A stretch of 64,000 nucleotides of DNA from Chitinophagaceae bacterium (GTDB lineage: Bacteria; Bacteroidota; Bacteroidia; Chitinophagales; Chitinophagaceae): positions 1 to 64,000 of the forward strand of contig JADJBP010000004.1 of the NCBI GenBank assembly GCA_016703625.1, written 5' to 3'. The notes below the pieces were generated by a model. That model did not search any database and was not told where the DNA came from. It saw only the letters and a program-made list of their open reading frames with translations. Positions 26,720 to 36,807 of the stretch are shown here, piece by piece. The position numbers were made by a program, and so were the translations under genes. Numbering within the stretch: the first letter of the stretch is position 1; each line of letters starts with the position of its first letter.

Positions 26720-27130
26720 TTAAATGGACTGAAGATATTCCTGCAACATAATGGTGGCTGCAATTAAATCCACATTTTTTTTATCCCGGCGGTCTTTCTT
26801 TTTCATGCCCATTTCCAGCATGGCGTCTTTGGCCATTTTTGATGTGTAGCGTTCATCCACGGTTTTTAAAGGCATTTGCGGAAATTCCTTCTGTATCTTT
26901 TTAATGGCCGATTCAACCAATGAAGTGCCATGGGTATCGGATTCATCCCAGTTCTTTGGCAGGCCGATGATGATCTGTTCCACTGCTTCCTGCTGAAAAT
27001 ATTTTTTTAAATAAGGGATGAGTTCCCTGGATTCAATGGTTTCCAAACCGGTTGCAATGATCTGTAAAGGGTCGGTTACAGCCAGCCCGGTTCTTTTACC
27101 GCCATAGTCTATTGCAAGGATGCGTGCCAT
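26720..27130 (-). CDS. ruvX: putative pre-16S rRNA nuclease / Holliday junction resolvase-like YqgF
   Basis: A 136-residue RNase H-fold protein: ILAIDYGGKRTGLAVTD (first catalytic Asp), IIIGLPKNWD, TVDERYTSKMA (Glu) and the last Asp in KKNVDLIAATIML. In E. coli the family (YqgF) matures the 16S rRNA 5' end. Complete and unbroken. Just upstream of def and probably co-transcribed; the two are often neighbours in Bacteroidota. Confidence 0.92.
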   Translation of the reverse strand: MARILAIDYGGKRTGLAVTDPLQIIATGLETIESRELIPYLKKYFQQEAVEQIIIGLPKNWDESDTHGTSLVESAIKKIQKEFPQMPLKTVDERYTSKMAKDAMLEMGMKKKDRRDKKNVDLIAATIMLQEYLQSI

Positions 27131-27200
27131 GGGGCGAAGATACAGGATTCTCGGGATGCTGGTTGCTCCGGTATCAAGTGACCAGAATCCAGTATCAGCC

Positions 27201-28127
27201 TTAACTTAAAAAAAGATCCAGGATCACAAAGACAGCAAATACAACTGATGCAATGCCATTTGTTGTAAAAAAAGCCATATTCACTTTGCTGAGGTCATTT
27301 GGTTTTACCAGCAGGTGTTGGTAAATCAGTAAGCCTGCAAAAAATACCACCCCGATCCAATACCAGGTACCAAAAGCACCGTAAAAACCGGCAGCAATAA
27401 CACAGGCTGCAGAAAGTAAATGCAGCATGTTGGAAACCATTAGTGCTTTTGTTTTGCCCAATGCAACGGGGATAGAATGAAGCTGGTTTGTCTTATCAAA
27501 CTCTTCATCCTGCAGGGCATAAATAATATCGAAACCGCTTACCCAGAATAAGACGGTAAATGAAAAAAGGATCGGCAGCAAAGCAAATTGGCCGGTAACT
27601 GCCAGGTAAGCGCCAATAGGAGCCAGGCTTAAACCCACGCCCAAAACCAAATGGCATAAAGCCGTAAAGCGTTTGGTATAACTGTAAAACAATACCACGA
27701 ACAATGCCACCGGGGATAAATAAAAACAAATGGTATTGATGAAGAAACAACAGGCAATGAACAACCCGCAATTGGCAATAACAAAGAGCAGGGCATTATT
27801 GGCTTGTATAACACCTGCCGGTATTTCACGGATGGCAGTACGGGGGTTTTTGGCATCAAAATTCTTATCGAGCCAGCGGTTGAAGGCCATGGCAGCGGAA
27901 CGGGCGAAGATCATGCAGAGGATGACGAGTATAAAAAGCCACCATTGATACTTGAACAATAATATTGTTTTCTCCAAAACGGGACGTTGCCAATACATGT
28001 ACATTTTCACAAATGGAATTATACTTAGATCTTTAACACCCAAAAAAAATCCGATCAGTGCAAACGGCATTGCAAAAATGGTATGGGAGAATTTTACGAG
28101 TGAAAGGTATTTTTTTATTTTGCTCAC
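27201..28127 (-). CDS. UbiA-family prenyltransferase (4-hydroxybenzoate type or MqnP-like)
   Basis: A 308-residue membrane prenyltransferase with about eight helices. The first Asp motif is NRWLDKNFDAKNPRT (~90-104) and the second DIIYALQDEEFD (~204-215), which together bind the polyprenyl diphosphate through Mg2+. By its sequence flavour it is the UbiA-other group used in the futalosine route to menaquinone (MqnP); 4-hydroxybenzoate substrates cannot be excluded. The ubiX gene, also quinone-linked, is 20 kb away. Complete frame. Confidence 0.85.
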   Translation of the reverse strand: MSKIKKYLSLVKFSHTIFAMPFALIGFFLGVKDLSIIPFVKMYMYWQRPVLEKTILLFKYQWWLFILVILCMIFARSAAMAFNRWLDKNFDAKNPRTAIREIPAGVIQANNALLFVIANCGLFIACCFFINTICFYLSPVALFVVLFYSYTKRFTALCHLVLGVGLSLAPIGAYLAVTGQFALLPILFSFTVLFWVSGFDIIYALQDEEFDKTNQLHSIPVALGKTKALMVSNMLHLLSAACVIAAGFYGAFGTWYWIGVVFFAGLLIYQHLLVKPNDLSKVNMAFFTTNGIASVVFAVFVILDLFLS

Positions 28128-28138
28128 TATCAGGTAAA

Positions 28139-28190
28139 TGCGCTTTTAATATTCAACAATCAATATTCAATGTACAATGTTCAATTACAG
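28139..28190. repeat. A+T-rich CAATATTCA repeat
   Basis: Units of the form ATTCAACAATCAATATTCA followed by ATGTACAATGTTCAATTAC, between the methyltransferase and prenyltransferase genes. It is related to the longer stretch at 32936-33058. Confidence 0.5.
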
Positions 28191-28193
28191 CGT

Positions 28194-28732
28194 TTACGAG
28201 ATCCTGCTTCTTACGATCTCCCAAAGCACCACACCCGCAGCTGTTGCAATGTTCAAAGAATGCTTCATGCCCAGTTGCGGTATTTCAACACAGCCATCAC
28301 ACTGTAAAATGGTGTCCTGTTCTACACCGCTTACTTCATTACCAAAGATAAAAGCAGTTTTTTCAGCATTGCCGGGCAGGAATTTTTCAAGTGAGATGCT
28401 GTTCTCCACCTGCTCAACTGCATACACTTTATACCCTTCCTTTTTAATTCAGTAATGGCATCATTGGTATTTGCAAAATGTTTCCAGTCCACTGTTTCTT
28501 CAGCCCCCAGGGCGGTTTTTTTTATTTCTTTATGGGGAGGTACACAGGTATAACCTGTAATGTAAATGGCCTGTAATAAAAATGCGTCTGCAGTCCTGAA
28601 AACACTGCCCACATTGTAGGCACTCCGGATGTTTTCCAAAACGGCAATAACCGGAATTTTTTTGGTGCGTTTGAATTCTTCAACCGATTTGCGGTTGAGT
28701 TCATCCATTGAAAGTTTTTTGTTTGTTGCCAC
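28194..28732 (-). CDS. SpoU/TrmH-family RNA 2'-O-methyltransferase
   Basis: A SPOUT-fold methyltransferase, ~179 residues after repair. Motif 1 is LENIRSAYNVGSVFRTADA (~31-49); motif 2, FIFGNEVSGV; motif 3, IPQLGMKHSLNIATAAGVVL. One A is missing from an A5 run at about 28440 (TELKRKG should be TELKKEGYKVYAVEQ), which splits it into two frames. The target RNA is not evident. It lies 66 bp upstream of the prenyltransferase gene on the same strand. Confidence 0.87.
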
Positions 28733-28758
28733 AGGTTATACAGTTTGACACGGAAAAA

Positions 28759-28834
28759 TGCAAGCTAAAGTCAAAAGGGAAAAGTCAAGATCTATAGGTA
28801 TTACAGCTTATTTTTGACTTTTTATTTTTGACTT
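28759..28834. repeat. AAAAGTCAAA repeat with mirrored arm
   Basis: AAAGTCAAAAGGGAAAAGTC on the left is mirrored by TTTTTGACTTTTTATTTTTG on the right, across about 30 bp. It sits between pyrG and the methyltransferase gene and has the same direct-plus-inverted layout as the other repeats in the window. Confidence 0.5.
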
Positions 28835-30482
28835 TTATGTCATCTCACCCTGCATGACCGGCGTTTTTGCCGTATCTTTTTTGCCGGCATATTCCTTGGC
28901 TGCTTTAATAAAATGTACAAATACGGGCTGTGGATTTTCCACGGTACTTTTTAATTCGGGGTGGTATTGCACGCCAATAAAAAACGGGTGATCCTTCAGT
29001 TCCACTATTTCAACAAGCCCGGTTGCCGGGTTTTGCCGCTGGGGATCAGGCCGGCTTTTCAAAATCAGTAATGTATTTATTGTTGAACTCCCAGCGGTGC
29101 CGGTGGCGTTCACTGATCAACGTGGTGCCATAGATCTTATGTGCCAGGCTATCTTTTTTTATTTCGCAGGGATAGGCACCCAGCCGCATGGTGCCGCCTT
29201 TGGCTTCAATATTTTTCTGGTCTTCCATCAGGTCGATCACCGGGTGCGTGGTTGCGGTATCCATTTCGGTGGAATGTGCATCGGTCCATCCCATCACGTT
29301 CCTGGCATATTCTATTACGGCCATCTGCATACCCAAACAAATGCCAAAGAATGGCAACTTATTTTCCCTGGCAAATTTTACGGCTATGATCTTTCCTTCC
29401 ACGCCGCGGATACCAAAACCGGGTGCAACCAGTAAGCCATCCAGGTCTTTCAGTTTTTCTTTTACGTTTTCACCGGTGATAAATTCGCTGTGCACATTAA
29501 CGATCTGCACTTTACATTCGTTGATGGCGCCTGCATGTATAAATGATTCCAGGATGGATTTGTAGGCATCCTGCAATTCAATATATTTCCCGATCAATCC
29601 AATGGTAACTTTGCTGTGCGGGTATTTCAATTTTTCCAAAAAGGCCCGCCACTTGGTGAGTTCAGGAGCTGCATAACCGTTGATCTCCAGTTTTTTCAGT
29701 ACGATCACATCCAGCCCTTCCTGCAGCATTTTAAGCGGAACTTCGTAAATGCTGCTGGCATCCATGGCCTCGATAACCGCATTGGGTTTTACATTGCAGA
29801 ACAGTGCTATCTTTTTCTTCAGGTCATCATTCAGCGGGTGTTCGGTTCGGCATACGATCACATTGGGATGAACCCCTTCCTGGCTCAGCATACGCACACT
29901 GTGCTGGGTGGGTTTTGTCTTTAATTCCTTGGCTGCCTTTAAATACGGGATCAGGGTAAGGTGTACCACCATACAGTCTTCTTCGGGCAGTTCCCACTGT
30001 ATCTGGCGAACGGCTTCCACAAAAGGCAGACTTTCAATATCACCTACAGTACCGCCAATTTCTGTGATCACGATATCATATTTTCCGCCCTTGCCCAGCA
30101 ATAGCATTCGGTTCTTGATTTCATCGGTGATGTGTGGGATCACCTGTACGGTTTTACCCAGGTAATCGCCTGATCTTTCTTTATTGATAACGGTTTGATA
30201 AATGCGGCCGGTAGTTACATTATTGGCCTGGGAAGTTGGAATGTTTAAGAAGCGTTCGTAATGGCCAAGGTCAAGGTCGGTTTCGGCACCATCGTCGGTT
30301 ACAAAACATTCGCCGTGCTCGTAGGGATTTAATGTGCCGGGGTCGATGTTGATGTAGGGATCAAATTTTTGAATGGTTACTTTTAAACCCCTTGCCTGTA
30401 ACAGTTTTGCAAGAGATGCGGCAATGATGCCCTTACCTAAAGAGGAAGTAACACCACCGGTTACAAAAATGTACTTAGCCAT
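28835..30482 (-). CDS. pyrG: CTP synthase
   Basis: Converts UTP to CTP with glutamine. The N-terminal synthetase domain starts KYIFVTGGVTSSLGKGI (P-loop) and has DPYINIDPGTLNPYEHGE. The C-terminal glutamine amidotransferase domain has GFGIRGVEGK, the nucleophile in GICLGMQ and the late histidine/glutamate in QYHPELKS. Two single-base losses near 29055 and 29035 (after YITDFEK, and in SGKNPATG) split off the last ~75 residues. The gene is normally essential, so these are most likely sequence errors. ~549 residues after repair. Confidence 0.95.
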
Positions 30483-30690
30483 AAAAAATAATTTGCCAAC
30501 CCTTCCCTTATTTTTTGGGATGCCGGTTGCCGTTAAAAAATATGACCAGAAAAATTTGGAATAAAATCTTGGAGGTCAGGCAAAGATAGGAGGAATATTT
30601 GGGTGAAGGAAATTTGGGGAGGGGTTTATGAAAAATAATTTAGTTTTATAATGAAAAAAAATAATAGCATCTGTAAACCTTGACCCTGCT

Positions 30691-31837
30691 ATGAGAATAT
30701 TTGTATTTATTATACTTGCATTGAGTATATACAGCCCCATTCTTGCGCAAATTGAAGCCAAAACAATTGACTTTAATAACAAACTTGAAATTAACCTGCA
30801 AAAAGAAATTTTTACACAGTCATTCAGTAATAGTATTCATTCTGTTAATGTTATTGACGTAAGGGATGATACCATGGCTGTAGGTTATCATTATCTCAAA
30901 GAGTGGGATGCAAAGAGATACTTAATACAACCTGGCACTTTGCCAAAAAACAAGAATAATGATGTTTGGTCAAAAGTATATCATTGTTCGTCTACTTTAA
31001 GTATAGGATTCACTGAATGGATAAATGAATACCTGCAATGCCGAAAAGATGAATCAGTTAAAACCAAATTGTTGATCGTGGTAAAGAAATTCTGGCTTAC
31101 ATCCGAGGCAGATAAAATACGTTTTGACAATGATAAAACAGGACAGGCCATCAATGGATGGGATGCCGGCGTGCTTTGCAAACTTGAATTGTACCTGGAA
31201 AAGGACAGCGTATTTTTTCCATTATACAGGATCGATTCGGTATTTACTTTTAAAGAAAAATTAAATGATTACGCAGGGATCAGGTTTGTTGATAATGCAG
31301 ATCTTTTTTGTTACATCTGCATTAAAAGCTTCACTAAAAAAATTGGTTGGTATTATCCCGGATGAGATCATTGTAAAAAGAAAAAGATTGTCATTTGAAG
31401 ACATATCTAGGGAATATTCTAAGAAGATGGACATTCCTGTTTTGAAGTTTAATGATCTCCAAAAAGGTGTTTATAAAGACTTTGAAGAATTTAAAGCAAA
31501 CGCACCTTCTATACAGGATTATGAATTAAGGAATGGAACAATAGGTGATATCATATATATCAAAGAAGGCGGATCGGAATATCCCACAAGGAATGCCTGG
31601 GGATTTTGTGATGGCACTGATATTTTTATTAATTCAGGCGACAAGTATTCAAAGCTGGTCAGGAGAGAAAATACATTTTACTTTTTGGGTATTAAAGGAG
31701 TCAAACAAGGAAGTAAACATATAGCTATGATGTCATCCGGATTAAATTATGCTATGAATACGGGTCCTAAAAAGACAGTATATAAACTGGATCTTAAATA
31801 TTACCAAATTGATATGGAGACCGGAGAAGTTTATTAA
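30691..31837 (+). CDS. exported protein of unknown function
   Basis: I do not recognise the family. ~381 residues after restoring one T in the T6 run at about 31300 (NADLFC should continue FVTSALKASLKKLVG). The signal peptide is MRIFVFIILALSIYSPILA. The first half holds SVNVIDVRDDTMAVGYHYL, WSKVYHCSSTLSIGFTEW and VKTKLLIVVKKFWL; the second YKDFEEFKANAPSIQDYEL, GGSEYPTRNAWGFCDGTDIF and a YYQIDMETGEVY end. It is more A+T-rich and Lys/Asn-rich than its neighbours by eye. It is alone on the plus strand between pyrG and hldD, converging with hldD at 6 bp. Periplasmic or surface location is inferred from the signal. Confidence 0.65.
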
Positions 31838-31843
31838 GTTGAG

Positions 31844-32916
31844 TCAATAAAAATCATTCTTTGCCAAATAATTCCTAACATAATCATCAACACCTTTCTC
31901 CAGCGAATAAAAATCTTTTGTATAACCGGCAGCTTTCAGTTTATCCATATCGGCTTCGGTAAAGTATTGGTATTTGTCACGGATATCCCCGGGTATATCA
32001 ATGTATCCGATCTCTGGTTGTATATCCAGCCCGGCAAATGTTGCATTTACCAGGTCGTTGAAAGTCCGGGCTTTACCGGTGCCGAGGTTGTAGATAGCAG
32101 AGGTGAGCCGTGAGCCTGCCTGTCCGGTAGGCAGGTCGTGAGTCGGGAGTACATCACTCATGCCGGGAGATTTTCTATTCACGGTTTCCATCAGCCAGTA
32201 ACATACAGCAACCACATCTTTAACATAAATAAAATCACGCAGTTGCTCGCCATTGGCATATCCTTCTTTATGAGATCTGAAAAGATTTACTTTGCCGTTT
32301 TGTTTTATTTGATTGAATGCATGAAAAATAACACTGGCCATTATTGCTTTGTGGTATTCATTGGGACCGTACACATTAAAGAATTTTAAACCTGCCCAAA
32401 AAGGAGGGTGATCTTCCTGGTGCAAAATCCATTTATCAAATTCGTTTTTCGAAATGCCGTATGGATTCAGCGGATGCAGTTGTTCTATGATATCATGATC
32501 ATCAACATAACCCAGTTCTCCTTCACCATAAGTTGCAGCAGAAGAGGCATACAGCAGCGGGATGAGGTTGATGGTACAATAATTCCATATTTTTTGAGAG
32601 TACTCCACATTTAAATGCTGGTGAACGGCATAATCAAATTCGGTGGTGTCTGTTCGGGCACCAAGGTGAAACACGAAACTGACTGCCGGTTTTTCTTTTG
32701 TACCCAGTTGAAAAAATCTTCCCGCTCTACCCGTACCCGGTATTTTTTGTGCAGCAGGTTCAGTTCTTTTTCTTCATCGTCAAATTCATCAACGAGGATC
32801 AGCTTCTCAAATCCCTGTTGGTTTAAATAGCTTACCATGCAGCTGCCGATAAAGCCCGCAGCGCCGGTTACTACAATAAGCGACTGTAAATTTTTATGAT
32901 CCTTTTCTTCATTCAT
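31844..32916 (-). CDS. hldD: ADP-L-glycero-D-manno-heptose 6-epimerase
   Basis: Extended short-chain dehydrogenase that makes the heptose precursor for LPS core. The NAD site is VVTGAAGFIGS; FHLGARTDTTEFD, YASSAATYGEGE (Ser/Thr), NPYGISKNEFDKW (YxxxK) and FFNVYGPNEYHK follow, with RDFIYVKDVV and GTGKARTFNDL later. One T is missing at about 32668 (QSVSCF should read VFVFHLG). Between NRKSPGMS and AIYNLGTG there is an extra ~19-residue piece, including DLPTGQAGS, encoded by a palindromic repeat (see 32111-32145). The restored length, ~357 residues, exceeds the usual ~320 partly for this reason. Confidence 0.9.
32111..32145. repeat. palindromic repeat inserted in the hldD reading frame
   Basis: CCTGCC (32115-32120), a 9-nt centre TGTCCGGTA, then GGCAGG (32130-32135), flanked by a looser mirror (GAGCCGTGAG and TCGTGAGTC). 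It is in frame and adds residues including LPTGQAGS to the epimerase. Relatives of the same palindrome lie between genes at 39024-39048, 40459-40480 and 50916-50937. Confidence 0.75.
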
Positions 32917-32935
32917 TATAACCTAAATTAAATAT

Positions 32936-33058
32936 GCAATGATCAATTTTCAATAATCAATATTCAAGGTTAACACAATAAAATTTTGAACTGACTATAT
33001 CTGTAAAAGCTGTTCAACTTGAGCATTGTGTATTGAGTATTGTGTATTGAACATTTTT
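32936..33058. repeat. A+T-rich CAATATTCA/TATTGAGT repeat with mirrored halves
   Basis: Left part: TGATCAATTTTCAATAATCA then ATATTCAAGG. Right part: CATTGTGTATTGAGTATTG then TGTATTGAACA. The halves are approximate reverse complements across ~40 bp. It fills the gap between purL and hldD. Confidence 0.5.
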
Positions 33059-35301
33059 TTACAACGCAGCCAATGCATGTTCACTTTCATGCCCGGCTAA
33101 TAAATTTGCAATGGCATTTTCATATTTTTCCTTCCACTCTTTACATGCCCCCAATCTTCTCCATTGATATTTATTTTACCACTGGTGACTTTGCCTAAAT
33201 AAGTAACCGTCATTTCCATTTTCTCCAACAGCATAATAAAATCATTCCTGTTCTCTTTTGAAACAGTTACAACAATCCGGCTTTGACTTTCTCCAAACCA
33301 ATATGCATCAGGCCTCAACCCCTCTTTTGGCAGCACAGGGGATGCTTCAAAACCGAGATCCCTGTTAAAACAACTTTCGATCAGTGTGATGAACAAGCCG
33401 CCTTCACTTACATCATGTGCCGAATTGATGAGTTTTTTATGGATCATTTTTTTTACCTCGTGCTGTACTTCAAATTCTTCCTCAATGTCAAAATACGGGC
33501 AGGGCGAAAATTCAACGCCATGTATTTTATGTACATATTCTGATGAGTTGATATCATTTCGTTGTGTACCTACCAGGTAGATCTCATCGTCTTCCTGTTT
33601 AAAATCCATGGTCATCTTATTTTCCACATTTTCAAGCAATCCCACCATACCGATCGTTGGAGTGGGGTACACTGCGCCATCGGGCCCCTGGTTATAAACT
33701 TACATTACCACCGGTAACGGGTGTATCAAATTTTATACAGGCTTCGCCCATGCCTTTGATGGCATGCACGAACTGGTAATACACTTCCGGATCAAAGGGG
33801 TTCCCAAAATTCAAGCAGTTGGTAACACCAAAGGCTGCCCGCCGCTGCAAACAATATTCCTGGCAGCTTCTGCAACAGCGATCATGGCGCCTTTATACGG
33901 ATCTGCAAAAACATAGCGGCTGTTGCAATCTGTTGTTAAAGCCAACGCTTTATGGGTGGGTTTTGCCAAAACGATTGCTGCATCACTGGGTGCATTGGTG
34001 CTGGCATTGCCGGTGCCAACCATGCTGTCGTACTGCACATATATCCATCGCTTGCTGGCAATATTCGGTACCTGTATGATCTGTTCTGCTGTTGCTTTCA
34101 GATCTTTAGGCACAGCTATACTATCCGGGTTAAACGCTTTTATCTTTTCAAAATATTTTGGTTCTGTGTACGGGCGGTCATAAACGGGGGCCCCGCCACC
34201 CAATACCAGTTCATAAGCAGGTAATTCAGCTTCCAGTTTTCCATCTACAAAAAAATGCAAAATGCCGTCGTCGGTCACTTCGCCGATCTCGCTGCAGGGG
34301 AGGTCCCATTTTTTAAAAACATCGATCACCAGCTGTTCCTTTCCTTTTTCGGCAACCAGCAACATGCGTTCCTGGCTTTCGCTCAGCAGCAGTTCCCAGG
34401 GTTTCATGCCCTGTTGCCGGGTTGGCACTTTATCCAGGTCGATCCGCATACCGGATTTTCCTTTTGCACTCATTTCTGATGTGGAACAGATGATGCCTGC
34501 AGCTCCCATATCCTGCATGCCCACCACGGCCCCTGTTTGTATCACTTCGAGACAGGCTTCCAGTAATTTTTTTTCCTGGAAGGGATCGCCAACCTGCACG
34601 GCGGGCAGGTCTTCGGCACTGTCGGCCGTAATATCTGCTGATGCAAAACTGGCGCCGCCAATGCCATCCTTACCGGTAGCGCTGCCTACAAAAAAAACAG
34701 GATTGCCTTTTCCTTCTGCGGTAGCAGAAACCGTTTCCCCATTTTTTAAAATACCCACGCTCATGGCATTCACCAGTGGATTGGTATGATAACATTCTTC
34801 AAAATATACCTCGCCGCCTACGGTTGGTACGCCAAAACAGTTGCCGTAATGGCCAATGCCATGTACCACACCGGCTAAAAGGTGTTGTGTTTTTGCTTCG
34901 GTTAGTTTTCCAAAGCGTAATGAGTTTAAAGAGGCAATGGGCCTGGCACCCATCGTAAAAATATCACGGTTGATACCGCCAACACCGGTAGCAGCGCCCT
35001 GGAAGGGTTCAATGGCCGAAGGATGATTGTGCGATTCAATTTTAAAAACAACACCATAGCCATCACCGATATCCATTAACCCGGCATTTTCTTCACCTGC
35101 TTTTACCAACATCTTTTTTCCATCACGGGGTAATGTTTTTAACCATTTGATCGAATTCTTGTAACTGCAGTGTTCGCTCCACATGGCACTGAATGAACAG
35201 AGTTCATTAAAATTGGGCGTACGTCCCAGTTTTGTTTTAATGAGTTCAAATTCTTCGGCTGTTAATCTTAACTGCTCCGCTGTTTTGGCTGTTATTTCCA
35301 T
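33059..35301 (-). CDS. purL: phosphoribosylformylglycinamidine synthase subunit PurL
   Basis: FGAM synthase, small-form PurL (~748 residues), which works with PurQ and PurS in purine synthesis. Motifs: MWSEHCSYKNS, ESHNHPSAIEPFQGAATG, GGINRDIFTMGARPIA, DMGAAGIICSTSEMSA, then NSAHDVSEGGLF and AYWFGESQSRIVV near the end. The ATG at 35301-35299 (MEITAKTAEQLRLT) is preferred to one at 35331. Three indels split it: near 33833 (GGQPLGVTNCLNFGNP), near 33700 (GGNVSLYNQGPDG) and near 33135 (GHVKxWKEKYENAIANLLAG). Restored, it ends ALAAL at 33059. Usually essential without purines, which again points to sequence error. TACCTTTG about 40 bp upstream of the start fits a -7 box. Confidence 0.95.
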
Positions 35302-35412
35302 AAAAAATGATGAGAAAAGTGTTGAAAACACAAAGGTAACGCCTCACTGCCTTTTATCCTGATTAGCAAAGCAATTATTTTAACTATCTTCCCACACCGA
35401 AAATTAAATGTA

Positions 35413-36698
35413 TTGAATTACCTGTTATTTGTTGTTTACCTGGTCATATTATCCTGGTTATTGCTGCGTGTTCCCTTTATTAAAAATGCAGGGATCAGCA
35501 GCAGGTTCATCTTGGGACTTTTTTTGATCAAGATCATGGCCGGTATTGCCATTGGCTGGGTTTCGATTCATATTTACGGCCCCGGTAATGATTATTGGGA
35601 TGTGAATGATTTTGCCCGGGAAGAATATCAATTGATGCTTACAAACCCCGGGCGGTATCTCAGCAATATATTTACGTCAGATTATGAAGGCGGCTATGGA
35701 GGCATTTTCAATTCATTCAATTCTTACTGGAACGACCTGGAAAACAATATCCTCATCAAGCTCGTTTCTGTATTCAATATTTTCAGCCGGGGCGACTATT
35801 ATATCAACAGTTTATTCTTCAACTTCATCATTTTTTCGGACATGTAATTTTATACCGGTTGTTAATCCTTGTTTTTCCCGGCCCGAAGGACTCTGTGAGC
35901 AGGCAGTTTTTAGTAATTATTGGTTGCTTCCTGCTGCCATCCACGCTGTATTTTACATCGGGCATTCATAAAGACGGATTGGTTTTTTTAATGCTGGCGG
36001 TTTTGGTGTATAGTATTTACCAGTCATTACATAAAAACAGTTTTTCTGCCAGGCGGTCAATATTGATCGTTACTGCATTTCTCTTTTTGTTTTTATTGCG
36101 GAATTTTGTCTTCCTGGCATTGCTACCGGCTATTTTTGCCTGGATACTGGCAGATAGAACCAAATGGAATGCCGGGTTAACTTTTATTGCAGTGTATCTT
36201 TTTAGCGGCATATTGTTTTTTACTGTCAGCTATATTAACCCTGCATTTGATCCGCCTGCCATCATCATCACTAAACAGGCCGATTATATTAACCTGCCGG
36301 TTGCTTCAACGCAAATACCGCTTACCCCTTTGCAACCCAATTTTATGAGTTTTGTATCCAATGCACCGCAGGCATTGCAACATATTTTTTTAAGGCCATA
36401 CCCGGGCGAACAGCCCCTGCAGTCCCTTTTACCTTTCAGCATTGAACTGCTGCTGTACCATGTATTGCTGTTTTTATGGATCTTTTTCAGACGAAAAAAT
36501 GCAGTAGTTGCCAGCAAAAGCTTCCTGTTCTTTTTGCTGTTTTTTACGCTGACTGTATTCCTATTTATAGGCTATATTGTGCCCAACCTGGGTTCTTTGG
36601 TCAGGTACCGAAGCCTGTATCTGCCGTTTATCATTACCCCCGTTCTATGCTTTCTGGATTGGAATAAACTGTCTGATCTGTTTAAAATTAAAAAATAA
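35413..36698 (+). CDS. polytopic membrane protein, unknown function
   Basis: I do not recognise the family. ~428 residues after one indel near 35835 (FNFIIFSDM should read FNFIIFFGHVILYRLLILV). It has about ten hydrophobic segments, with a loop rich in aromatic and Asn/Asp residues (GPGNDYWDVNDFAREEY, then YLSNIFTSDYEGGYGG). The layout of many helices and one N-terminal periplasmic loop resembles glycan polymerase or glycosyltransferase-type membrane proteins, but no catalytic motif is clear. The only start in frame is a TTG at 35413; an ATG at 35408 is out of frame and stops at once, so another indel at the start is possible. Confidence 0.6.
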
Positions 36699-36807
36699 TA
36701 TAATATAAAATATTTTTCCACATTTTTCAAAATTTTGTAAGATTAATGCAAAATATATTGGTTTATAAAAGAATTTAATGTTTTTTTGTGCCTTAAAATC
36801 AAAAAAT

